From: Amphimedon queenslandica | Lineage: Eukaryota > Porifera > Demospongiae > Haplosclerida > Niphatidae | Length of the DNA stretch: 64,000 bases | Assembly: GCF_000090795.2 (NCBI RefSeq) | Contig: NW_003546616.1 | Span: 27,124 to 91,123 of the forward strand | Direction of reading: 5' to 3' | The notes under the pieces: model-generated | What the model was told of the DNA's origin: nothing | Seen by the model: the letters and a program-made list of their open reading frames with translations, nothing else | The model's database searches: none | Part shown: positions 25,747 through 38,796 of the stretch, piece by piece | Numbering within the stretch: the first letter of the stretch is position 1 | How the letters are laid out: each line of letters begins with the position of its first letter | Program-made: the position numbers and the translations under genes

Positions 25747-28700
25747 ATGAGCAGCCTCAATCTCTGTCTCCACGGTAAGCATTTATTCATATTATCATCC
25801 TTTACCCTGGTGTATGTCTTCTCTATTGTAGTATATTCCGGAGTCATAGATCTCCTTGAAGGTATGCAAGAGCTAGTGCATGTTGCCAAATTGCAGCAGT
25901 CACTATTGTTTGTGTTTCCTCTCTCCCTCGATAGAGACGAGTCTTTTCGTTAGAGCAAGTGTCAATGAAGTAACCAAGGTGACTAACAAGCAGTCTCTCG
26001 CAAAACCGGTCTGGAATGAAGATATTTTCTTGTAAGAGAAACTGAGAAATGTATAGCTATAAAGTGCTTGCTTAGTATTGAGTGTAGACAGAGGCACTCA
26101 ATATCATCATTAATGTGTCACATTAAATATTCAATTCAACTATTACTCTTCTCTCATACAACTTTCCTTTATTTTTCCACTTTCCTCTGCCCTCCTCTCT
26201 CTTGATTCTCTCAGTCAAGTTGATCACATTGTTGGTGATCTGTGGGTCGAGCTCTACTCCTCGTCCTTCCTGCGCCAGCAGCTCCTTGGTCACACAATGG
26301 TACCACTCTACTCCATCAGGCACTCAAACAAAGTAAACTCACACCCAAATACAGTACAATACAGTTGAAATTACAGCCATTATTTCTCATAAAATATTTT
26401 TGCTCCATTTCTTCTATTTTGCTATGGGATAAATCCAATTCCTCCATGGGCTCACTGCTACAGTAAATAGAAGTTAACACATGCTTCTGTTTATGACCCC
26501 TCGCTGGTATTGTTTTTATTATTGGTGTTACATAAACCGAGCCTCTGATCTTTCGTTATTTAAAGCACCTGTCATCCATTTACCAGCTGCACTCGTAATA
26601 CCATAAATACTTCATCATAATACAATATTACCAATAAAGTATGTGTGTGTGTGTGCTGGACTATTATAGTTATGGATTCATTGATGATAGAAATTAGCTG
26701 TATTGACAAAACAAGTCAAAGATGAGAAAGAGAGAGAGAGAAATAGCCTTTCCTTTTGTGATTGTACTATATGCCTATCTTATTGATACCATAATACTTA
26801 CTATTATTTTAAAGCTCTACTATCAAATTACATTCTAGTAGCAATTACGATATGCTAAGTTGACTTTTCCCTAATAACACACACACTGTAACTTAATATC
26901 CTATTCTTCAAACCTACTCTAACATTCCACTGTACATCAATAGTAGATGCCTACATTAGTTTGTATGTACATGTACATGTACATGTACATGTACATGTAC
27001 ATGTATCTACTGGCTTGGCAGTCAGTCCATTTAATTGTTATTTAGTAATACAATAAGGTTATTGTTGTTTTTGCTTTATTGTTTCTTTATTTGCAAGAGA
27101 GCTGCCAAATAATTCCATTACAAATCCCCCTCCATTACAAATCCCAGTAATCCCAATCCCCACATTCACGTACATGTACATACATACCAATTGTGTTCAT
27201 GTGAATGTGCACTTGGCCATTTTATGGCTTAGTTTGGATTGTGTGCTCTGGCATTGTGTGTTTATGATCATTTTGCATGTTGTTTGTGTGTTTAGTCATT
27301 TGTGACTAAGTGAAGTCACTGATGCACTCCTTGTTTTATGAGGAAAAGGAAATACACTCCAGTACAGTAATGCATGCACGAGTGCATAGCCTAGAGAAGT
27401 GATGTTTATCTTCTAAGAAGAATGCTGGATTACTTTGATAATTACATTAGTAGTCCTTAATTGATTCACTATTAACATAAAATGACATCATTATTTATAC
27501 TATTAATAGTATTATTAATATAACTGATAATCCTTTTAGCCATAGAGTGAGAGAAGGCTGTGCCTGCACATACTCACTTACTAAAATTATGTATATTTAT
27601 ATTACATTCATATATACATGTATTTATACTATTGATTATATACAGTTACATGTATATATGTATGTAGTGTATTTTGTCACCCAAGGGAAACTGGCTTATT
27701 TGTACAGTAGCAGATCATTGTTTGTTTATGTATATTGTGATTTATTGGTTTAATTCTATTACTTCTTCCTTTTGCTTCCTTTCAACTTTCTAATACTTCC
27801 TTTCACCCTTTCGCACTTTATTATCATTCTCCCTCCCTCCCTCCCTCCCTCCTCTCCCTCTCTCTCCCTCAGAAATCTGATGGTCAGTCTTATAATTTGG
27901 TGTTAGCTGATGATGGTGATGATGACTCTCCCACTAATCACTCTCTTGTTTTGGACATGCATTTTGAACTACCACAGAGTAAGTCTTTGAACCTACACAC
28001 AAACATGCAAACTATGTACATGTTCTTTTACTAAAACCATACACAAGCACACAAGCTCTTTACGTCATGTGTAACCTTTATATTATAAGTATTTATATCA
28101 TATTTTATGTATCATTTTGTAGATATTCCACGTAAGGAATTAGAGATGCTTGAAAAGAAGTTAAATTCGCTGAGACTCACACTACAAGAAGAGGTACTAT
28201 AGTATATGCTGCATTGTAAAATTTTATGATCAATATGTCACAAAATGTAATAATTCTCAAAGTACTTTTCAGTAAAGTTTTAATTGTACGGTGCTATAAT
28301 GAAGTTGCATTTTTTAAAAACTACATAAAATTAAATTCTCCCTTTATTTCTCTTCTAATAGGCTAAAGTCATATCATATCAGCACGTTCAATTGCACAAG
28401 AAAAAACTCCCTCTCCCAGACAAACAGCCAGGAAAATTTGAGTACCCAGACGAAGTAAAGAAAGTCGTAGCCGTCAACCCTCATCTCAGCAAGAAGAACC
28501 GAAAAGTTAGTTTCCTTGATGAGGAAGACGATGATGAAATAGACGGCGATACACCACCTCCTGTAAAACTAACAGCAAGAGAAAAATGGCAGTCGGTTCT
28601 CTCTAAACCTGAATTCATAAGAGTACATTTTGACTTATTTTATTTTTGCATCTTATGTTGTTCTTAGTTGAGAGACGAGGGATCTATCAGAAGGCCCAAT

Positions 28701-31604
28701 CGTGGAAGAGGAGGGTCCCTAGCAGATCTGTAAGTATATTATTTGAGTTAATGGGCGTGGCTAATTTAGTAGGCGTGGTTTAGTGGGTGTGGTCATGTTA
28801 TGGTTTAGGTGTGGCTTGGGATAGTTTTGGGGTTTGGTTTGATTGGCAGTTCGCCGTACGCTAAACAAACACTTAATGATGACATAGCTTTTATAAAGGA
28901 AAACAGCATTGGAAATATAAACAACAATACCGGCATAAGATAGCTGGGAAGAAAATTCAAGTCGCATATAAATTATGCATGTATATACTTGTGCGTGTGT
29001 ATTAAACTATGCATCGTGCGCGGCGTCTACTACAACATGATTATAGTGCATGTTTTTGGCTTCCTGGGTTTATAAATTCACCATAAACTTGACACTAGCA
29101 TTCAGTTTCAGAGGAATAGTAGAGAAGGAGCAGTAGCTGTACCTGGAGTCCACCACTGAGCCTATCTCTGCCTGCCTGTGCTAAGGGGGATTGTGTATAC
29201 AGTGGCTCAGTGATTGCTGTAGCTCTAAATCTTTATCTTCTTCAATCTGGCTGCCTGTGTATAGAGTCTGAGCTATATAATTTGTTACTGTTGTTGTTGT
29301 AGTTGTAATGGCTGATAGACAAAATAACAATGAGGAGTGCGAGGAAGATGAGAAGGAGGATAAGTTTAGGAAAAGGAGGAATGCAATTTGGAAGAGACAG
29401 CGGTATATATAATACACACTGTCTCTTTATTGCATGCAATAATTATATATTATTTTCTCTCTAATTATTCGAATTCTCCCTCTCTTTAACAGTGTCAGTC
29501 ACATGCAAGGCCTCAAGAAGATAGAGACGACAGTAGTTAGTGATGATCAAGTAGCTTCATTCTCACAGAAAGTAAGCATATACCTTATCAATACACATTC
29601 TACTGTACTGACAACATTTACGATAATTTTCATTAATTTTTATAATTTGCACACTAAGTCAACTCCTACATGAACACAGTGTATTTTCAGTTACACTTAC
29701 ACGTATTGATCTTTGTTAGGTATATAAAAGGTTGAAGACGAGGCAAAGGAGTAGGGAGGCACTGCACGCAGTCAAAGAAACAATTGATGAAGATTTTGTA
29801 AGTATTATGGTATTATTTCTAGATACATTTAGTGCTAATTTATGCTTGTATAGTGAGGCTATGCCAGTAATAATGGCAACAGTGCATAATTTCCTGTACC
29901 CTGGATACTACAGGCTTATTAGTGTAGGGGAATTTTGTAATCTTATAATCAATTAGTACTATCAACTTACGCACTATAGCTTGATGCACTATTACTCATC
30001 AGTTATAGTAATTATAGAATTAGCTACCCTTTAACTTTTACATTGTTCACCAATTACCATATGTAGTGTATCAGGATTCCAATGTACATTGTTTATATGC
30101 ATCTAGCTATTAAAGACGATGAATCAATGTGTTATGATGTGTGTTGTTTTTGTATAGAGGATACATGTGTACAAGAAGGCATTACAGGCTATGATATATC
30201 CTGCCTCAAGTTAGTCTTCATGTATATTATTATTATTATTATTGTGTAGCTTTTAGATAATGTTTACCATTCATTCTCTCTAAATATGCATGTAATATGG
30301 TACAGCATGTTATCTTTTCATTTGACCCTCTCTCTCCTTCTCTTCATCTCTCCTCTTCTCTCTGTCTCTCTGTCTCCCTCTGTCTCTCTCTCAGGTCTAC
30401 ATGCTCATCAGTTTGTAGAGAAGTCTTACAAGTCCTTCACGTATTGTGGAGAGTGCGAGGGCTTCATTTGGGGATTAGCCAAACAAGGAGTCCAGTGTGA
30501 AAGTACATCTCCATATATTCCCATCTCAACATTCTCTCTCTATTATGCTTGTATCTTTATTATTGTTGTTCTTATTATGATAATATTTTCATTTTTTACA
30601 CAGAATGTGGTAAAAATTCTCACAAGAAATGTGCCGCGTCTGCAAAGCACGATTGTTTTCACAGTGAGTTTTTTGTATTCATTATAACCAGCTCTCCTCT
30701 CTCTTCCTCCAGTAAGGGACTCTCAGTCTTCGTCAGTGCAAGAGTCTCATCTGATGGTCATTACTGAAGTTATGAGGAAAACTGTTGTCAGTCAAAGCAA
30801 AAAGTTTGATCTTTTAAAGTATGAACATGTACATGCACATACATACCAGATCAATACCTCTCTCTTCCTCTCTCTGCCTCCCTCTCTCTCTCTCTCTCTT
30901 ATTCTAGGGAAGCATTCAGCATCACTGATGTGGAGAACTCTAATATCATTGATGAGGTGACTTCTACCATCAAAGATCTAGCTAGGAAGTTCACTGCTAT
31001 TGTGGACATTAAAGGTATGGCAGGAAAGATTGCACCTACATCGACACTGATTCAGTCTTGATATCTCAGTATCAGTGTTAATGCTAAGATTTCTGTACTG
31101 TATCAGTTAATGTTCTAAATCATCAATTTATCTTTTGTAGTCATTGCAGCTCAAGGTCTTGCCTTCAACGAGCAGGCCGGTAAGTGTGGGTGTGGTTAAT
31201 GGTAACCTTAGTAACAAATATGTATATGTACATACGTAGAAGGCAAGAGGTTGTATGTGTCTATTGATGTTGGAGGAGAAAAGAAAAGAACTAAAGCTTA
31301 CAAAGAAGTACACCATTCCCCTCAATGGAGTGAAGACTTCCAATTGTGAGTGTCTTTATTGTTATTATTATTATTTACTATAGTGTGCCTACATGTACAG
31401 CTAGTCTATAATTTATTTATCAATTTGTTTATGTTGTTTGTCTTAATGTGTTCAATGGTTGTAGTGAGTGCCAGAATTACTTGGAACCGATCAAGATTAG
31501 AGTGTGGTGAGTTGTAGTAGCTGCATAGTTGTGCATGATGTGCATGCTTCCTTAATTCTCTCAAATAATTATATGTCCTCTTACTTAATTCCTTTGAATT
31601 CTTT

Positions 31605-31649
<45 letters not shown>

Positions 31650-31665
31650 TCTCTCTCTCTCTCTC

Positions 31666-31727
<62 letters not shown>

Positions 31728-34700
31728 CTTCTCCCTCTCTCTCTCCCTCCCTCCCTCTTTCCCTCTCAGGAACGAGAGACACACTACAATGAGTAAACTA
31801 ACTCACAGGATGACATCCGAAGGCGATCACTTTTTGGGACAGAAGATCATTGAAGTGTTAAGACTAGGTGCAGCAAACACACTCTGGTACAAACTAGGTA
31901 AGCTTTATACACAGTACCAACGTACCATACAATTCAATTTCCTTACATATATATGAATATGTACATTGTTTGTCATATTGTTGTTTACCGTTGTCATTAT
32001 TGTTTTTGTTGTTATTATTAGAGAAGAGAACGGCAGATAACATTGTTTCTGGCTCAATCCAGTTAACACTATCCTCAAAGATAGCTGGTGAATTTCTCAT
32101 AGCACCATATCACATAATGTACTCACAGCTACACGAGGTATGTGGTCATGTGACTTGAATACCATATTTGACCTCCTCTCTCTCTCTCTCTCATTCTTCA
32201 TTCTCTCTCTAGCAACTGTTTCTTCACTGTCATTTCAGAAAGCAGAAAGATCTAGTAATATGCAGTACAGTGAGTTTAAAGTCACATGACCATCGTGTGA
32301 TCTTCACGTGATGTGTTTAGGATCATAAAGATAAGTGTGATCTATTGCCTGGTGTTGCTCAAGATATCATTGATGAGTTTGCTAAAAGATTCGCCGTAGA
32401 ACAGATATACCGACTATTAGTGTGAGCGGAGGAGAGAGAGGGGCTCGTTTCGTTATCATGCATTAATTTTTTTCTCTTTAGACATTTCAAATTAATTCTT
32501 GATCATTCCCTATTACTTGCTAACCCGTACAAAGCTATGAACAATATACTAGTACATGCCAGAGAAATGATGTTTCACCTGAGTGCAGAGGAGAACGCCA
32601 TTAGAGGAGTTGGACTCCAGACATTAATGGTGGAGCTACTGGACTCTAGCAACTTTGGAGTAAGTCCAAGAGCTACTTCTTATTGATTATATGACTATTC
32701 CCCGTTTCTATTGCTTTTTTGTGCTTACAAGTACATGGTTATTGGTTTCTTTCTTTATACAGCGTGACAAAGTTGCACAGCTCATTCAAAAGCTAACTGG
32801 ACAGCTGCTACTGAATCTACAGAGCTACAGAGTAATCACACAACCGCTACATATGACTTATATATTCCTTTATTCTCCACTATTAGGACTCTTACCCTGT
32901 CACTAGCAAAGAGAAGCTAACCGAATTGACAAACACATGTGAATTGCTCAAAACTGTTTGTGATTTTGAAAGAAAGGTAAAGGACACAAATCATGGCTTC
33001 TTATTCATTAATTTTCTCAGGCTGTTGGTATAGAAAGTGCTTCAAGGGTAGGAAATGTCTCCAAAGCTATTGAAGGAGCAATGAAGGTAATGCTGTAGTT
33101 TTAATACACAAAACATTGCATGGTTGGGCAGAGCTGACTCGGTGGCGCAACGGTAGCGCGTCTGACTCCAGATCAGAAGGTTGCGTGTTCAAATCACGTC
33201 CGGGTCACTTCCTTTTTTTTTCTTTTTATCAGATTTTAAACCTTTAATTTTTTGCTTTTTTTTTCTTCTATAAAGGAGTGTGCTAGGACAACTTTTGATG
33301 ACATTGTACAAGAGCTGATCCCTGATGACTATGAGGGACACCCAGCACTTGACAAGAATGCATCACCTTTTGAATTTTATTACAGCTTGCTAAAACAAAT
33401 CATATCTGCCATTGTGGAGGACAAGACAGTCTATCAGCCATACATTAAAAAGTATTAAAAAGAGGAGAGAGAGAGAGAGGGGGGGAGAAGAATGGGAAAT
33501 TTATCTTTGCTATTATTATATATAGGTATGTTGATTTTGAATTGGATGCAGTTTCAATGATAGAGTTTTGGAATCTTTTCAAAGAAACAATTCAGGATTT
33601 GTTTAAAGGTAGACTCCTGAAACAATACAATAATGATATCCTGTTTCTACTAACCTATTCCTTTCTGCAGTTGATGATAATTTAAACGTATTCCCACCTA
33701 TTGAAGCTATTCACTTACTTTTACTGGTACATATAACTTTTATTCTTTTTACTACAAATTATTTCTAATTCCATGTATAGGTGAAGAAATTCTACGAAGA
33801 GAGAGTTAGAAAGCTAGAGAAAAACCTTGAGAGACTTGAGTACCCGTATTGGTTTGAGCCGGCAGTCAAGTACTGGATACAGGACTTTCAACAAAATGCT
33901 CTCAATTTCGTCAACAACAGTTGGGAGCACGATAAAGCAGCTCACTTTCAACCTGATAGCAATCAAAACTTTTCAGCTTCTGCTTACGACATGTTTGTGT
34001 ACTTTCACAAGGTGCATACATGTACATGTGCATGTATATTTACATGTACATGTGCAGTAGTCGTACAAATGATTATAAAGTTTTTATTTGGCTTTACAAC
34101 TAGTAGTCATAATGATGTTTTCCTAATAGGGGCAAGAGCTCATTCAAGGACTTGACTCTGATCAGTTGGACCTCAGACACATTTATCTCTTTGAATATTC
34201 AAAAGTAATTTGAATGTTTTAGTATTTTAACATGTATATGCCTTATTCTTGCATATTGCCTCATTTCAGGTTATTAAAAGTCTTATTCTACATTACATTG
34301 ATCTTGCTTCAGTTGAGATACCAAATGCTGGCTCTAAACTAGACATTGTATGTACATGCATGTACATGTACATATACTATACTTATAATTCTTTCTCTGT
34401 TATAGACACTGATGTTGCTCAATAACTTTCAGTTCATTCGTTTCGGAGTTCAAAGCATATTCGAAGCAATGCATGGACCTGAGGTTAGCTAATCTGTTAA
34501 TAGTATTAATAGTAGTTTATGGGCACATATTAACATAATGATATTCGTAGAATGCTGGCCCCCAGGCCACTGAGGAGCTCCAAGACTTACAGACGATACT
34601 AACTAAACAATTAAACACTTGGTGTCCCTTCGTAATGAACAGGTAGGCGGAGTCTTAGTAATCATTACTGACCATGCCCACCTTGTAGTCAGAAGGAATC

Positions 34701-36223
34701 CATATGGAATCATATGAGACACATGCAAGAGGAATTAATGAAGTGAGTGGGCGTGTGACCACTATGAAATCATTAGCCATTGATAATGTAGATTAAAGGC
34801 ACAGGGTTCTGCTACTAGAGCTGATGCAAAAGTGATGGTTGAGCTTGTACTAGATGCACTGTTTGCAAGGTAGTTAATTAACTGTTGGTTCATAACTTTT
34901 AATAACTTGTGGTGATTGTAGGGCTGAAAAGATTGGAAAGGTTTGTGAGAAAGACACGCTTTTACCGAAATTAATAAAAGTAAGAGCAAAGGAAAGTTGA
35001 TGACTTTTCTCCTTGTCTGAAATTACTTCTCATTTTAAATACATTTTCTGATCCATATTGATTTCTCGAGATATGATCATTTTAAAAATCAGTTGGCTTG
35101 CACCATTTACATATTGAACTTGTGATAAATTATCTCCCTCCTCCCTCTCTCTCCCTCTCTCTTTTAAAGGAGCTATGGTTTGTAGTAATGGAAGGATTCC
35201 AGTGTCTGCTACTGCCGAACCTAACAGCTATCACTGGGGAACAAGTTGAGAGTGTCTTCCACCATGTCAATTATAATCAAAGACAGTGTGCATTATTAGA
35301 CCTCATCATTGATCTTTTCAAGGTTTGACCACACACTCAGCATTATAACATCATTATTTTGTCCTCTTAAATATTAACGTGAATAACGGATACGTCCTAT
35401 GATTTTTATTACAATTTTTTGTTTCCGAAGGAGTTTTTTATGGATGATCATGCTGGAGTGAAGGAGTCTACACTGAGTCGTAACGTAAAGCAAATGAAAG
35501 CAATCACGAAACTGTTCCGTCAAACGACTGAATCACTGATAGGAGAATGTCTGAAATCATTTAAATACGATAGTAAGAAACACTTAAAATAAATCAGGCC
35601 TATTATAAATATGAACTAACAGGCCTATTATAAATATATATGAGGAAACTATATAGTATTTTACTTATTATGTTGTTGTAGGTCAAATTGACAGAGATTC
35701 TTATGGAGAGTTGTCCCTTGAACTGAATATTGGTAGGAGACCAGCTTCTGGTGGAATGGATGGTACACTAAGAGGTAACCACCAACCAGTATTTATTGTA
35801 CTTGCATTATCTCACTCTCTTTTAGTAATATCTGGGAAAGATATTAAATCACTCAGCCATTGTAAGTACCCATTTATTACAAAACTTAATCAGAGTTGGC
35901 TGTTGCTTTCAAATACATGTACCTTGCGAATAAGAAAATTTTAATAGCTTCAAAGAACAAACCAATTTTAAGTATTATTTTTGAATTATGGCATTTGAAA
36001 TCAGCATATGCATTAGTTTTAAATCTCACTGTAATAGATTAATCTTAACTCTCTCCCTTTTTCTTTAGCTTCTAGTGGTTTCAAGATATTCATTGATTTT
36101 AATTTTATATTTCCAAACTGTCAGCAATTCTCAAAGTACAGATACAGCACTGGAGCGACCTCAGCAGCTGACATTAACCACACATTCAAATTGTAAGCAA
36201 ATTAAAATCAATGATAATAAATA

Positions 36224-36278
<55 letters not shown>

Positions 36279-36576
36279 GTAAATGAAACTTTTTATTTCT
36301 TCATTTCATAGTACACTTCCTCCAACTGAATATTGCCAGTTGCAAGCAACAGTGAAACACAAGCCTCTCATAGGCGGTGATCAGATATTGGGTGTGGCCT
36401 CGGTACCTTTTGACGTCATAATGAAGAGCAGAGTATACACTATGAATCTCAATGGAGCATTGTTTCATGATGAGCGTGGGCGGGCCTTTCTCACGGTACT
36501 AGCCTTGAGACATAGCGACGAAATAGCGAGAGACTTTGTCATTTTGAAAACTTACAAGCGAATCGAGGGAGACTGA
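25747..36576 (+). CDS. Unc13/Munc13 vesicle-priming protein, long form (C2A-C1-C2B-MUN-C2C)
   Basis: Primes secretory vesicles by opening syntaxin for SNARE assembly. My model has 43 exons and exactly 1409 codons including the stop (1408 aa). Order: C2A-like domain (25747-28193: LFVRASVNEVTKVTNKQS, KPVWNEDIFF, VGDLWVELYS, then LVLDMHFELPQNIPRKELE, which parallels Munc13-1 LDAHFELPLDIPEEE); acidic linker (28362-28729); C1 zinc finger with perfect spacing H-x12-C-x2-C-x13-C-x2-C-x4-H-x2-C-x7-C (30395-30663); C2B (30908-32137: AAQGLAFNEQ, YVSIDVGGEKKRTKAY, FLGQKIIEV, WYKLEKRTADNIVSGSI); MUN domain (32321-35572); C2C (36069-36576) ending EIARDFVILKTYKR. C1 plus flanking C2 domains identify a true Unc13 rather than BAIAP3/UNC13D. 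C2B lacks the usual calcium aspartates. An internal first exon gives a short form. Confidence 0.94.
26333..27872 (+). other. Large Unc13 intron
   Basis: AT-rich. Holds a perfect (TACATG)n tract at about 26965-27005 and (CCCT)n near the acceptor at 27830-27870. No exon or RNA gene seen. Confidence 0.6.
26965..27005. repeat. (TACATG)n microsatellite
   Basis: Longest uninterrupted run of the self-complementary hexamer in the window. Confidence 0.9.
29071..29110 (+). promoter_or_regulatory. Candidate internal promoter of short Unc13 (TATA plus Inr)
   Basis: TATAAA at 29071-29076 and TCAGTT near 29102, about 30 bp apart, in the intron just upstream of the alternative first exon. Sequence pattern only. 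Confidence 0.45.
29308..29402 (+). CDS. Alternative first coding exon of Unc13 (short form)
   Basis: ATG at 29308 opens a 31-codon charged leader (MADRQNNNEECEEDEKEDKF, then RKRRNAIWKRQ) that ends in a GT donor at 29403 in phase 2. The upstream long-form exon 28668-28729 also ends in phase 2, and the shared next exon (29493-29571) starts with the single base needed, so either can splice to it. The short form would be 1183 codons including stop: it lacks C2A but keeps C1-C2B-MUN-C2C. A TATAAA at 29071 with a TCAGTT initiator-like site at about 29102 lies 200 bp upstream. Confidence 0.7.
31610..31765. repeat. (CT)n polypyrimidine microsatellite
   Basis: Directly precedes the acceptor of Unc13 exon 31770-31897. 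Confidence 0.9.
33136..33207 (+). tRNA. tRNA-Trp (CCA)
   Basis: 72-nt cloverleaf inside an Unc13 intron, same strand. Acceptor stem GACTCGG pairs with CCGGGTC (one T-G wobble), discriminator A. The D arm is TGGCGCAACGGTAGCG, the anticodon loop is ACTCCAGAT with anticodon CCA at 33168-33170, and the T loop is GTTCAAATC. A and B boxes are intact and a T-rich pol III terminator follows at about 33213. No intron and no encoded CCA. It closely resembles animal tRNA-Trp genes. Confidence 0.96.
33211..33232 (+). terminator. RNA polymerase III terminator of tRNA-Trp
   Basis: Run of T residues beginning a few bases after the tRNA 3' end. Confidence 0.7.
36228..36276. repeat. (TAA)n microsatellite
   Basis: Pure TAA/ATA triplet run in the last Unc13 intron. 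Confidence 0.9.
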
Positions 36577-37331
36577 ATTTTCCCGTTATTATTTTTATCT
36601 TTCCCAGTCATAATTTTTATGTCATTAATTATTATTATCATTAGATACTATCAGCATTGCATTCTCTTTTTATAATTATAATTACATTAATTACAATCTA
36701 TAAATTAGAGAGTAAGGAATTGTGACAGTGCTGCTATAAAAATTTTTTGCGACAAAATTTCCTGGAAAAATATAGTTTTCCAGCACAATTTCTGGGAAAA
36801 ATAAAGTTTTTAAAAGCTTTCCGGGCAAATTCTCTGAAAAAAATTTAGTTTTTTGGGAAAAATAAAGTTTCCCAGCAAAATTCTCTTCAAAAAAATGAAG
36901 TTTTTCGACAAAATTTCCTGGAAAAAAAGTTTTCCTAGATAAATCCCAGAGAAAAGTTTTTTTGGGAACATTCCTGGCATTGAAATTATAAAAATTAAAA
37001 TTAGTAATTTTTAAAAAATTAATATTTTATTTTATAATTGCTAGGTTACTGTTGCTATGTTACTGTTGCTAGGTTACTGTTGCCACGTCGGTATCATGGC
37101 CAACTGTACACAGACAAACACTTGTTAAGCTCAGGCTTGCCAAAGATAACTTCTAAAATCAAACAATACCATTTTATAACAGCACAATGACCGTTTTACA
37201 AAATTAATAGAATCAGAAGAGCAGGTAAAGTTAATGTGACAGTGTTGGTGCATTTAAAAATTAATAAAATTTATAATAAGCAGAAACAAGTGAATGAGTA
37301 ATACAGTTGTGTGAAATGAATCATGGAACCA
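36577..37331. other. Intergenic region between convergent Unc13 and Ras-like genes
   Basis: Holds both 3' ends. A degenerate tandem repeat occupies 36735-36985 and a 14-bp repeat (GTTACTGTTGCTAG-like, three copies) lies at about 37044-37085. No gene seen. Confidence 0.6.
36735..36985. repeat. Degenerate tandem repeat (roughly 35-45 bp unit)
   Basis: Repeated variants of an A/T-rich unit containing AAATTTCCTGGAAAAA and AGTTTTCC-like segments, alternating sense between copies. Confidence 0.6.
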
Positions 37332-38724
37332 TCAGCTTTCCATACTGATAGTGATAGTGATTGGTTCCGGTCCCTCTGGGGTCTGGCTGTTAAAAGAGAC
37401 TGACGATCGAAGTGGTGAGACTACAGAAAGTTCCGAATGTCTAGCAGCCGGTAGACGTAAAGGAGACAAGTCCCGTGACTCCCTTTTCCCGGATGACATC
37501 GGACTTAGGAGTCTGCGGATTATCCCTCTGGACGATTTATTGGTGTGTTCACCGGAGTCCATGATATCAAATCGATCAGTGTAGAGATGAGAGTACATTT
37601 TGATGGCGGTTTTAAAAGGGAGGGCACAGTTATGACCCTCGGCAGCTGAGGTCTCGACATAGCAGCAATCAAGCTCTTTAGCAACAGCGAGAGCCTCTGA
37701 AGTAGATACCTTCCTCTCCATGTCTCCTTTACAGCCAACGAGGACCGTGGAGATCGGACGAGAGCCGTGCCAGTGAGCGTCTGCCTTCTGACGTATCAGT
37801 CTGGCCTTGCGAAAGGAGGATCGGTCATTGAGATCAAAGAGAAGTAGGAGGACGTGAGAGAAACTGAAGTAATACATGATATGTCTATCATCCTGAGAGA
37901 GAGAGAAAGAGAGAAAGAGAAAGGGGAGGTTAATTGCAAGTAAAATCCACCATATTCTTTAAAATAAACAAGATTCAGAGACAGAAAGACTGAGAACACA
38001 TTAAACCCCTGAATTAAGAGACACAAAACAAAACATTAGTAAGGAATGCATGCCAGCTGATGATACCACTTTAAAGCCAGACAAAAATACATAACACGCA
38101 TTAGCACTGAACACAAAACATTCCCACAATAATAGTAGTAGAGTCATTCTGGGATACGCATGAGTCGGACTCATGGTTTAATTCTATAACTAAACTAATC
38201 TACAATTCCGTGCTTACTACAACTATAAGATAATCATGTGAAAATAGTATCCACATGAACGCAAACACACTCAGTTAAAAGGCTATGGACACACATACAG
38301 TCACAAACTAAAAGTGCCATAGAACACACAGAGAACATAATTCACATATAGCCACATAAGCAACTGCCACTTAAAAACTAACGTAGATTAATGGATATTG
38401 CACTATCTTTGCAGCAATCGTGGTAAGATCTGCTTGTACAAGAGGTGTGACATTAATTGTAATTGTAATTCCAAGACACATCAAGGCATGCAATTTCCTG
38501 GTGCATACTTCTAAGCACTTAACATTTCAATAGGAGACTATGTGTTCTTATGTAGTGGTCTTGTACTTTACTCTGTCTGTCTACATTGTTAACAGACAGT
38601 AGATGACATGTTTACAAAGAGAATATTATTTACACAAGGACAAACACAATGATTGCTCTAACTTAATCTGTAACGCTAATACACAAAGAAAAGGTTAAAA
38701 GGTAAGGTGCAGTAACGTCACGTA

Positions 38725-38796
<72 letters not shown>

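Noticed and set aside
36228-36276. CRISPR-like or other spaced repeat array
   Set aside because: Simple triplet microsatellite; no spaced repeats anywhere in the window, and the genome is eukaryotic.
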